A DNA stretch of 10,709 bases from Actinomycetes bacterium. GTDB taxonomy: Bacteria; Actinomycetota; Acidimicrobiia; Acidimicrobiales; Microtrichaceae. Below the pieces are notes generated by a model. The model ran no database searches. It saw only the letters and a program-made list of their open reading frames with translations, and was not told the origin of the DNA. Within the stretch, counting starts at the first letter, position 1. Every line of letters begins with the position of its first letter. The translations under genes and the position numbers were made by a program. Positions 1 through 5,300 of the stretch are shown here, in pieces. Location of the stretch: NCBI GenBank assembly GCA_023427825.1, contig JAEZAI010000110.1, positions 1 to 10,709 on the forward strand, written 5' to 3'.

Positions 1-891
1 GGCATCCCGCTGGTGCGCCCGCTGCGCGAGTCGCTCGTGGGCGAGGACGTGTCCCGGGTCATGGGCATCGTCAACGGCACCACCAACTACATCCTCCCCA
101 AGATGACCGAGGAGGGCTGGCGCTACGCCGAGGCCCTGGCCGAGGCGCAGAGCCTGGGCTACGCCGAGCGGGACCCGACCGCGGACGTCGAGGGCTTCGA
201 CGCCGGGGCCAAGGCCGCGATCATCGCCACGATCGCGTTCGGCTCCAAGGTCGTCGCGGGCGACGTGTTCCACGAGGGCATCGCCGGCGTCACGTCCACC
301 GACATCGACCACGCCCGGCGCCTGGGATTCCAGATCAAGCTGCTGGCGATCGCCGAGCGCTACGACGACGGCTCGGTGGCGGTGCGGGTGCACCCGGCGA
401 TGGTGCCCGAGGCACATCCGCTGGCGTCGGTGCGCGACAGCTTCAACGCCGTGTTCGTCGAGGGTGCCGCGGTCGGCGACCTCATGTTCTACGGCCGGGG
501 CGCCGGCGGGTTCCCCACCGCGTCAGCAGTGCTGGGCGACGTCGTCGACGCGGCGGCCAACCTGGCCAAGGGCACGCACGCGTCGCTGGGCTCGTTCGCC
601 AAGGCCCGCATCCGCCCGATCGACGAGCTCCGCTCCGCCTTCTACCTGAACCTCGTGGTCGAGGACCGGCCCGGCGTCCTCGCCGCGGTGGCCGGGGTGT
701 TCGGGGCGCACGGCGTGTCCATCCGCTCCATGGAGCAGGAGGCGCTCGAGGACGCCAGCTCGGGGGCGCGGCTCACGTTCATCACGCACGCGGCGCGAGA
801 GGCCGATCTGCGAGCCACCCTCCAGGAGCTGCGCGGCCTGGACGCCGTGCGCTCGATCGGCTCGGTGCTCCGGGTCATCGGCCAGGACTGA
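1..891 (+). CDS. hom: Homoserine dehydrogenase, 3' part (5' end outside window)
   Basis: This enzyme makes homoserine from aspartate-4-semialdehyde with NAD(P)H, the branch point to threonine and methionine. The frame is open from base 1, so the gene is cut by the window edge. About 296 residues remain of the roughly 430 usual in actinobacteria, and the N-terminal Rossmann nucleotide-binding domain is mostly missing. The visible part begins in the catalytic domain with GIVNGTTNYIL (about 64-96). It contains the full family signature at 145-213, A-x3-G-Y-A-x2-DP-x2-DVEGFDAGAK, which carries the catalytic acidic residues and lysine. A C-terminal ACT domain (about 640-888, LNLVVEDRPGVLAAVAGVF) is the usual site of threonine feedback inhibition. 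An internal GTG at 13 is not a real start. The stop is followed after 5 nt by thrC, so the two genes are surely co-transcribed. Confidence 0.97.
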   Translation, partial: GIPLVRPLRESLVGEDVSRVMGIVNGTTNYILPKMTEEGWRYAEALAEAQSLGYAERDPTADVEGFDAGAKAAIIATIAFGSKVVAGDVFHEGIAGVTSTDIDHARRLGFQIKLLAIAERYDDGSVAVRVHPAMVPEAHPLASVRDSFNAVFVEGAAVGDLMFYGRGAGGFPTASAVLGDVVDAAANLAKGTHASLGSFAKARIRPIDELRSAFYLNLVVEDRPGVLAAVAGVFGAHGVSIRSMEQEALEDASSGARLTFITHAAREADLRATLQELRGLDAVRSIGSVLRVIGQD

Positions 892-896
892 TCGCC

Positions 897-2372
897 GTGC
901 GCTACCTTTCCACCCGTGGTGCCGCGCCCGTGCTCGGCTTCTCCGACGTCCTGCTCGCCGGCCTGGCCGACGACGGCGGGCTCTACCTGCCCGAGGAGTG
1001 GCCGGAGCTGCCGCCGTTGGAGGAGCTGCGCGGCCTGAGCTACCCCGAGATCGCGGTGCGGGTCATGTGGCCGTTCGTGGACGGCGACACCTCGGCCGAC
1101 GGGCGGCCCTCGGTCGGCGCGCTCGACCGTGAGTCGTTCGAGCGGCTGGTCCACGAGGCGTACGCCACGTTCGACACGCCCGACGTGTGCCCGGTGGTGC
1201 CGCTCGGCACGGCCGGCGGGCCGGGCGGCGTGGACGGCGAGGGCCCCGACCTGCACCTGCTCGAGCTGTTCCGCGGACCCACGCTCGCGTTCAAGGACGT
1301 CGCGCTGCAGCTGGTGGGGCGGCTGTTCGACCACGTGCTGTCGGCGCGGGACGACCGCGTGTGCGTGCTCGGCGCCACCTCCGGCGACACCGGCTCGGCC
1401 GCCATGCACGCGTGCGCCGACCGCGAGTGCGTCGACATCGTCATCCTGTTCCCCGACGGCAGGACGTCCGAGGTCCAGCGGCGGCAGATGACCACGCTCG
1501 GCGCGGCCAACGCCCACGCCGTCGCCGTGCCCGGCACGTTCGACGACTGCCAGGACCTGGTGAAGGCGGCGTTCGCCGACGTGCGGTTCCGGGACGAGGT
1601 GCGGCTGTCGGCCGTCAACTCGATCAACTGGGCGCGGGTGATGGCGCAGGTCGTCTACTACGTGACCTCGCACCTGGCGGTGGCGCCCGACGGGGGGCCG
1701 GTGAGCTTCGTCGTCCCCACCGGCAACTTCGGCAACATCCTGGCCGGGTGGGTGGCCAAGCGGATGGGACTGCCGATCGACCGGCTGGTCGTGGCGTCCA
1801 ACCGCAACGACATCCTCACCCGGTTCTTCAGCACCGGCACGATGGCGATCACCGAGGTCGTGCCGACGACGAGCCCGTCGATGGACATCCAGGTGAGCTC
1901 CAACCTGGAGCGCCTGCTGTTCGAGGTGCTCGGCCGCGACGGCGCCGCGCTGGCGACCCTCATGTCGGTGTTCCGGGCCGACGGCACGGTGTCGGTGCCG
2001 GTCGAGGTGCTCGCGGACCTGCAGGAAGAGTTCGACTGCGGACGGCTCGACGACGAGTCGGCCGCCGCGGTCATCCGCTCGGTGCAGCAGCACACCGGGC
2101 TGCTGGTCGACCCGCACACCGCGATCGGCATCGGGGTGGCCGAGGCGCTGGCCGACGGCCGCCCGCTGGCCGATCCGTCGGTCCCGGTCGTGTGCCTGGC
2201 AACGGCGCACCCGGCCAAGTTCCCCGACGCGGTCGAGGCCGCGGTCGGCGTCCGCCCCGCGCTGCCCGACCACCTGGGCGACCTGTTCGAGCGCCCCGAG
2301 CGCGTCGAGCACTGCGACGCGGACCTCGACGCCGTCGAGGCCCTCGTCCGCCGCGCCCTCACCCCCCACTGA
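897..2372 (+). CDS. thrC: Threonine synthase (PLP enzyme)
   Basis: This enzyme converts O-phosphohomoserine to threonine and phosphate using pyridoxal phosphate. At 491 residues it is the long class with a separate N-terminal domain, which opens with the typical M-RYLSTRGAAPVLGFSDVL (residues 1-19). The PLP lysine is K133 in GPTLAFKDVALQL. Phosphate-binding glycine loops are GATSGDTGSAA (from about residue 159) and VPTGNFGNILAGW (about 273-285). The start is GTG at 897, with a weak Shine-Dalgarno AGGA at 884-887 inside the end of hom, 9 nt upstream. The gap to hom is 5 nt. The substrate must be phosphorylated by a homoserine kinase, but no thrB follows. A repeat-flanked antiparallel gene comes next, and then an apgM-like gene. 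The call is certain at family level. Confidence 0.97.
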   Translation: MRYLSTRGAAPVLGFSDVLLAGLADDGGLYLPEEWPELPPLEELRGLSYPEIAVRVMWPFVDGDTSADGRPSVGALDRESFERLVHEAYATFDTPDVCPVVPLGTAGGPGGVDGEGPDLHLLELFRGPTLAFKDVALQLVGRLFDHVLSARDDRVCVLGATSGDTGSAAMHACADRECVDIVILFPDGRTSEVQRRQMTTLGAANAHAVAVPGTFDDCQDLVKAAFADVRFRDEVRLSAVNSINWARVMAQVVYYVTSHLAVAPDGGPVSFVVPTGNFGNILAGWVAKRMGLPIDRLVVASNRNDILTRFFSTGTMAITEVVPTTSPSMDIQVSSNLERLLFEVLGRDGAALATLMSVFRADGTVSVPVEVLADLQEEFDCGRLDDESAAAVIRSVQQHTGLLVDPHTAIGIGVAEALADGRPLADPSVPVVCLATAHPAKFPDAVEAAVGVRPALPDHLGDLFERPERVEHCDADLDAVEALVRRALTPH

Positions 2373-2389
2373 CCGGCGCCGCCCCCGCC

Positions 2390-2440
2390 GAACTTGGGCA
2401 TGAGCGACGACTGGCTGGTACGTGGTGCCCAACGTCGGTG
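2390..2440 (+). repeat. Palindromic repeat, copy 1
   Basis: This copy starts with GAACTTGGGCATGAGCGAC and ends with GTGGTGCCCAACGTCGGTG. It matches copy 2 (2461-2511) at 45 of 51 positions without gaps. Its 41 nt core (2392-2432) matches inverted copy 3 at 38 positions. The outer parts pair with each other (TTGGGCA with TGCCCAA), so it can form a hairpin. It begins 18 nt after the thrC stop and could also help end thrC transcription, although no T tract follows. Confidence 0.9.
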
Positions 2441-2460
2441 TGCGCCGACGTGGCGCCGAC

Positions 2461-2511
2461 GAACTTGGGCATGAGCGACCGCTGATTGGTCTGTGGTGCC
2501 CAACGTCGGTG
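2461..2511 (+). repeat. Palindromic repeat, copy 2
   Basis: This is a direct copy of 2390-2440 at a 71 bp period, separated by 20 nt of GC-rich spacer. The arms extend outward. CGCCGACG then AAC then TTGGGCA on the left pairs with TGCCCAACGTCGGTG on the right, leaving a 3 nt bulge and one mismatch. The copy ends 4 nt before the stop codon of the minus-strand gene, so convergent transcripts from thrC and that gene both run into it. All six differences from copy 1 fall in the middle of the unit. Confidence 0.9.
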
Positions 2512-2514
2512 GAG

Positions 2515-3516
2515 TCAGATCCTGAGCTGGGCGACGCGCTGCTCGTAGATGGCGACGATGTCGGCGATGACGGCATCCGGTTCGTCGACGACCTCGCGAT
2601 GGACGACGCGCGCCGTGTACCAACCTGCTGCCCCTGCCGATCGATCGCGTGCCCGGTCCTTGGCCATCGCCCGCTCACGGGCGTGCCAGGACCGGCTGTC
2701 GATCTCGACGATCAGCATCGCCTCCGGCCACGCCATGTCGACGAACGCGTTGCCGACGGTCCAGCCCGGATGCGGGTACTCACGGACGGGCGCGGGAAGG
2801 CCGCTCCGGGCGAGGAGCTCCTCCGCGTCGCGCTCGGCGACGCTCCTGGGGACTGCTCGGTCCCGCTCGTCCAGCAGCTCCTGCAGGATCCCGATGTTGC
2901 GGCGGCCACGGCGATTCGACCGGCGGAGTGCTCGATGGACTGCCCCCAGCGTGGTGGACCGGTCGGTGATCGTGAGCCGGTCGAGCAGGTCGTCGAGCCT
3001 TTGCCGCCGGAACACCGACGCGACGTCGACCACCGTTCGGGGGATGGTGGTCGTCGGCAGCCCGTCGACCAGCTCCACCATGTCGGGACGGAGATCGCAG
3101 AAGCGATGCACTCGGATCCCGGGGTGATGCTGGTTGCCGCCTGCGCCGGTGGTGACCGCCAGGGCGAACGGCACATGCAGGATCCCGCGCACGACGAACG
3201 CAGACTCGTGGCTCGCGACGGCTGTCGCGGCGTCGATCGGGTCGACGTCGAGCGATCCGCCGCCGACCTGGAGGACGGCCGCCCAGATCGTCTGGAGATC
3301 GCTCGGCGGGCTGCCCGGCATCCGCCACACCTTCGCGTGCACGGCGTCCAGTCCTCCGGTCCGCTCGGCGTACCGGAGGTTCCGCCGAGCCAGCCCGAGC
3401 GCCTCGGCCAGGGCGAGGTGGAACACGCCGTGCTGCGCCGCGGCGAGACGGGCCAGCCGATCGTGGTCGTCGTTGCGCACGGGTCGATCCGACCCGATCG
3501 CTGTCGTCCTTGTCAC
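2515..3516 (-). CDS. AbiEi-type winged-helix plus DUF559/Vsr-like nuclease-fold protein
   Basis: The function of this family is unknown. It is common in actinobacteria, often as lone genes. The N-terminus (about residues 19-66, RLARLAAAQHGVF and onward to VHAKVWRM) resembles the AbiEi-type winged-helix antitoxin domain. The C-terminus (about 230-325) resembles DUF559, a Vsr-like PD-(D/E)XK fold. Candidate active-site residues are D260 in FVDMAWPEAM and E271 and D273 in VEIDSRSWH, with H278, D287 and D291 following. The glycine usual after the ExD motif is serine here. The longest start is GTG at 3516, but it lies inside a 28 bp palindrome. GTG at 3480 (321 residues) would begin just before the conserved helix and leave both palindromes upstream, so I find it at least as likely. 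The gene is antiparallel to all neighbours and bracketed by repeats. No partner toxin gene is visible, so it may not be a toxin-antitoxin member. Confidence 0.8.
   Translation of the reverse strand: MTRTTAIGSDRPVRNDDHDRLARLAAAQHGVFHLALAEALGLARRNLRYAERTGGLDAVHAKVWRMPGSPPSDLQTIWAAVLQVGGGSLDVDPIDAATAVASHESAFVVRGILHVPFALAVTTGAGGNQHHPGIRVHRFCDLRPDMVELVDGLPTTTIPRTVVDVASVFRRQRLDDLLDRLTITDRSTTLGAVHRALRRSNRRGRRNIGILQELLDERDRAVPRSVAERDAEELLARSGLPAPVREYPHPGWTVGNAFVDMAWPEAMLIVEIDSRSWHARERAMAKDRARDRSAGAAGWYTARVVHREVVDEPDAVIADIVAIYEQRVAQLRI
3481..3495. promoter_or_regulatory. Short inverted repeat near the nuclease-like gene start
   Basis: GGGTCG and CGACCC arms are separated by ATC. The repeat lies directly upstream of the alternative GTG start at 3480 of the minus-strand gene, or within codons 8-12 if the longer start is used. 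It could be an operator or a small leader hairpin. It is short enough to be chance in DNA this GC-rich. Confidence 0.3.
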
Positions 3517-3538
3517 CGGGGACCGGTCCCCGTTGACA
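3511..3538. promoter_or_regulatory. 28 bp near-perfect palindrome, probable operator
   Basis: The left half TGTCACCGGGGACC and the right half GGTCCCCGTTGACA are complementary at 13 of 14 positions. The central 16 bp (3517-3532) are perfect. The outer TGTCA and TGACA boxes look like recognition half-sites. It overlaps the longest start (GTG at 3516) of the minus-strand gene, so a bound dimer would block its expression. The winged-helix N-terminus of that protein makes autoregulation a reasonable guess. The right arm also contains TTGACA (3533-3538), a consensus -35 reading toward the apgM-like gene, but no convincing -10 follows it. Confidence 0.6.
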
Positions 3539-3562
3539 TCCCGACCGCCGCCTCCGCTCGTT

Positions 3563-3609
3563 GAACTTGGGCACCACGGACCAACCAGTGGTCGCTCATG
3601 CCCAAGTCC
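3563..3609 (-). repeat. Palindromic repeat, copy 3 (inverted)
   Basis: Read on the minus strand, the 41 nt core (3567-3607) runs from ACTTGGGCATGAGCGACC to GTGGTGCCCAA. It matches copies 1 and 2 at 38 of 41 positions each. Its ends form a perfect 9 bp stem (ACTTGGGCA with TGCCCAAGT), and an inner GACCA/TGGTC stem has a 5 nt loop. It faces the left copies across the nuclease-like gene and lies in that gene's upstream region, 68 nt before the apgM-like start. Confidence 0.9.
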
Positions 3610-3664
3610 CGCAGCGGGCGCGAGTTCGGTGGTGGGGCGTGCGTCGGCCAGACTGTCCCGTCAT

Positions 3665-3671
3665 GAAGGAG
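3665..3671 (+). promoter_or_regulatory. Ribosome binding site deciding the apgM-like start
   Basis: GAAGGAG lies 5 nt before GTG 3677. This is the strongest Shine-Dalgarno in the window. It fixes the start although the frame stays open upstream to 3134, through the antiparallel gene and the repeat. Confidence 0.85.
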
Positions 3672-3676
3672 CCGGC

Positions 3677-4837
3677 GTGAAGTACGTGGTCTGCGTCCCG
3701 GACGGGTGTGCCGACGAGCCGTTCGACGAGCTGGGCGGTCGCACGCCGCTCGAGGTGGCGTCCACGCCGGTGCTCGACGCGCTCGCGGCGCGCGGCGAGG
3801 TCGGTCGTGCCGGGGTGATCCCCGAGGGGATGCCGCCCGGCAGCGACGTCGGCAACATGGCGATCCTGGGCTACGACCCCGCCGAGTTCCACACCGGTCG
3901 CGCCCCGATCGAGGCCGCCTCGCTCGGCCTCAAGCTCCCGGCCGACCGCCTGGCCTACCGCTGCAACCTGGTCACGGTCGGCGACGACGGCACCATGGTC
4001 GACTTCGCCGGCGGGCACCCGTCCACCGACGCCGCGGCGAAGGTCCTGGAGGACCTCGACGCCACGTTCGGCCGCGGCGATCCCGACTCGGACCTCGAGT
4101 TCCACGCCGGCGTCGAGTACCGCCACATCCTGGTGGCCCCGGCCGACTGGCTCGACGCCGACTGCGTCCCGCCGCACGACCTGACGGGCAAGCCGTCGGT
4201 GTGGCCGACCGGCCCGGCGGCCCAGCGCCTGACCGATCTCATGGAGGCCAGTCGCGAGGTCCTGGCCCGCCACCCCGAGGTCGAGGCCAACCAGGTGTGG
4301 CTCTGGGGTCAGGGCTTCCAGCCGTCCATGCCGAGCTTCACCGACCACCACGGGATCACCGGCGGCATCACGACCGCGGTCGACCTGGTCCGTGGCCTGG
4401 GCGTGCTGACCGACATGGAGCTCCCCGACGTCGAGGGCGCCAACGCCGGCTACGAGAACGACTACGCCGCCCAGCGCGACGCCGCCCTCGCGGGTCTCGC
4501 CGACGGACTGGACCTCTTCGTCATCCACGTGGAGGCCACCGACGAGGCGGGTCACGCCGGCGACGCCGCCGAGAAGGTGCGGTCGCTCGAGCGGTGGGAC
4601 GCCGAGATCCTCGCCGACCTGGTCCCTGCGCTCGACGCGCTGGGGTCGTGGCGACTGCTGCTCCTGCCCGACCACGCGACCCCGCTGCGGCTCCGCACCC
4701 ACACCGCGGACCCGGTGCCCTACCTGCTGGTCGACAGCGCGACCGATGGCCCGGGCGGCGTGTACACCGAGCCCGGCGTCGCCGACGCACGGGTGGTGCC
4801 CGGCCACGAGCTGCTCACCCGCCTGATCGCCGGCTGA
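3677..4837 (+). CDS. ApgM-like alkaline-phosphatase-superfamily protein, probable alternative homoserine kinase
   Basis: The 386-residue protein belongs to the archaeal-type cofactor-independent phosphoglycerate mutase family (apgM), which has the alkaline phosphatase fold with two metals. Visible motifs are VVCVPDGCADEP (metal D9), PPGSDVGNMAILGYDP (predicted nucleophile S56), HVEATDEAGH (H284, D289, H293) and PDHATPLRLRTHTADPVP (D332, H333, H342). A described subfamily (TIGR02535, from memory) is proposed to be homoserine kinase in genomes lacking thrB. The THTADPVP ending and the position fit that proposal. In Mycobacterium and Streptomyces the slot between thrC and rho is thrB. Start GTG 3677 is fixed by GAAGGAG 5 nt upstream. 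I infer homoserine phosphorylation for threonine synthesis. The alternative is glycolytic interconversion of 3- and 2-phosphoglycerate. The family call is firm and the substrate is not. Confidence 0.85.
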   Translation: MKYVVCVPDGCADEPFDELGGRTPLEVASTPVLDALAARGEVGRAGVIPEGMPPGSDVGNMAILGYDPAEFHTGRAPIEAASLGLKLPADRLAYRCNLVTVGDDGTMVDFAGGHPSTDAAAKVLEDLDATFGRGDPDSDLEFHAGVEYRHILVAPADWLDADCVPPHDLTGKPSVWPTGPAAQRLTDLMEASREVLARHPEVEANQVWLWGQGFQPSMPSFTDHHGITGGITTAVDLVRGLGVLTDMELPDVEGANAGYENDYAAQRDAALAGLADGLDLFVIHVEATDEAGHAGDAAEKVRSLERWDAEILADLVPALDALGSWRLLLLPDHATPLRLRTHTADPVPYLLVDSATDGPGGVYTEPGVADARVVPGHELLTRLIAG

Positions 4838-4856
4838 TCGCCCGGCTGATCGCCCC
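4823..4856 (+). repeat. Short tandem repeat spanning the apgM-like stop
   Basis: Three near-identical units occur in a row: CTGATCGCCGG (4823-4833), CTGATCGCCCGG (4834-4845) and CTGATCGCCCC (4846-4856). The TGA stop (4835-4837) falls in the second. The first unit encodes the final LIAG. The pattern looks like slippage at the 3' end of the gene and has no evident function. Confidence 0.7.
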
Positions 4857-4858
4857 CT

Positions 4859-4880
4859 CCCGATCACACCTCCGATCGGG
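4859..4880 (+). terminator. Possible terminator hairpin after the apgM-like gene
   Basis: CCCGATC and GATCGGG form a 7 bp stem with an 8 nt loop, 21 nt past the stop codon. No T tract follows, so it would act as a weak or Rho-assisted terminator, or only as a 3' end stabiliser. Confidence 0.35.
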
Positions 4881-4937
4881 TCCGAACCGCCTGCCCGCCC
4901 CTGCCGCCAGCCGTCGTCCCGCGGACCGGTGGGGTGG

Positions 4938-4967
4938 TTGCCCGTGGCGACGAGCGGCGGATATGGT
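4938..4967 (+). promoter_or_regulatory. Candidate housekeeping promoter for rho
   Basis: TTGCCC (4938-4943) and TATGGT (4962-4967) are separated by 18 nt and fit the relaxed actinobacterial TTGNCN / TANNNT pattern. Transcription would start near 4974 and give a leader of about 325 nt before rho. No better -10 was seen in this gap. Read-through from the threonine genes is also possible. Confidence 0.4.
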
Positions 4968-5300
4968 GGTCGGAGTCGCACCGGCGGGGGCCGAGGGGGC
5001 GGCAGATCTCGAACCCTGAGCCGCAGGGCCACGTGCCAACCTGGCACAGCCCGGTTCAGCGTCCGATCCGCTGCCGTTCCGCCCGCAAGTCCCGCACCCG
5101 CTCCCACGGCACCTCCTGTTCCGGTCCATCCGGTTCCGGAAGCCCGGGGCGGGATCCGGCAGTCAGGCGGGGATCCCCCCGATCGCCCTGGCACCTGCAT
5201 CCGGCTCGACAGAGATCGAACCCCCGCACCGTCGGGGTCCCGATCCACCCCACCGCAGCCGCGATCCACGCCGCTGCACGAACACGAGGGACATCACACA
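4968..5300 (+). other. Long GC-rich rho leader, non-coding
   Basis: The whole gap 4838-5300 is 463 nt. The frame is open from 4929 into rho, but the translated stretch is low-complexity (P, R, S, T) and lacks a family resemblance, so I treat it as untranslated. It holds a perfect inverted repeat GTGCCA-ACC-TGGCAC (5033-5047), a GGGATCC / GGATCCC pair (5151-5157 and 5171-5177) and a CCCCG / CGGGG pair (5222-5226 and 5233-5237). A long, C-rich and structured leader agrees with the known habit of rho genes to attenuate their own transcription. Confidence 0.5.
5033..5047. promoter_or_regulatory. Perfect 15 bp inverted repeat in the rho leader
   Basis: GTGCCA and TGGCAC are separated by ACC. It lies about 60 nt downstream of the candidate rho promoter start. 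It could be an operator or a small RNA hairpin, and no known regulator can be assigned. Confidence 0.35.

Larger units (their letters stand above)
2390..3609. mobile_element. Candidate repeat-bounded cassette carrying one nuclease-like gene
   Basis: Three related palindromic repeats bracket a single antiparallel gene. Two lie in direct orientation on the left (2390-2440 and 2461-2511), and one lies inverted on the right (3563-3609). The surrounding genes form a conserved actinobacterial block in which nothing normally separates threonine synthase from the next threonine or rho gene, so this ~1.2 kb looks like an insertion. I see no transposase, no target-site duplication that I can define, and no integrase. 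The protein inside has a PD-(D/E)XK-like fold but no known transposition role. The alternative is that the repeats are ordinary dispersed palindromes (REP- or terminator-like) that happen to lie on both sides of a gene. Confidence 0.4.

Noticed and set aside
2390..2511. Two 51 bp repeats at a 71 bp period as a minimal CRISPR array
   Set aside because: There is only one 20 nt spacer, the repeat differs at six positions, a third copy is inverted 1 kb away, and no cas gene is present.
642..2678. Long open frame on the minus strand opposite hom and thrC (678 codons)
   Set aside because: It is a GC-rich shadow made of R, H, A, V and G with no family resemblance, and it lies opposite two certain genes.
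3533..3561. TTGACA at 3533-3538 as the -35 of a promoter for the apgM-like gene
   Set aside because: The bases 17-18 nt further on (GCTCGT / CTCGTT) do not resemble a -10, and the hexamer is explained by the palindrome.
3134..3676. In-frame extension upstream of the apgM-like gene
   Set aside because: It runs antisense through the nuclease-like gene and one repeat. GAAGGAG at 3665-3671 and the usual family N-terminus fix the start at 3677.
3596..5269. Long open frame on the minus strand opposite the apgM-like gene (557 codons)
   Set aside because: It is a shadow of a gene with clear motifs and the best Shine-Dalgarno in the window.
4929..5300. In-frame extension upstream of rho
   Set aside because: The translation is low complexity with no resemblance to Rho. 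GTG 5301 has a ribosome binding site and starts just before the RhoN domain.
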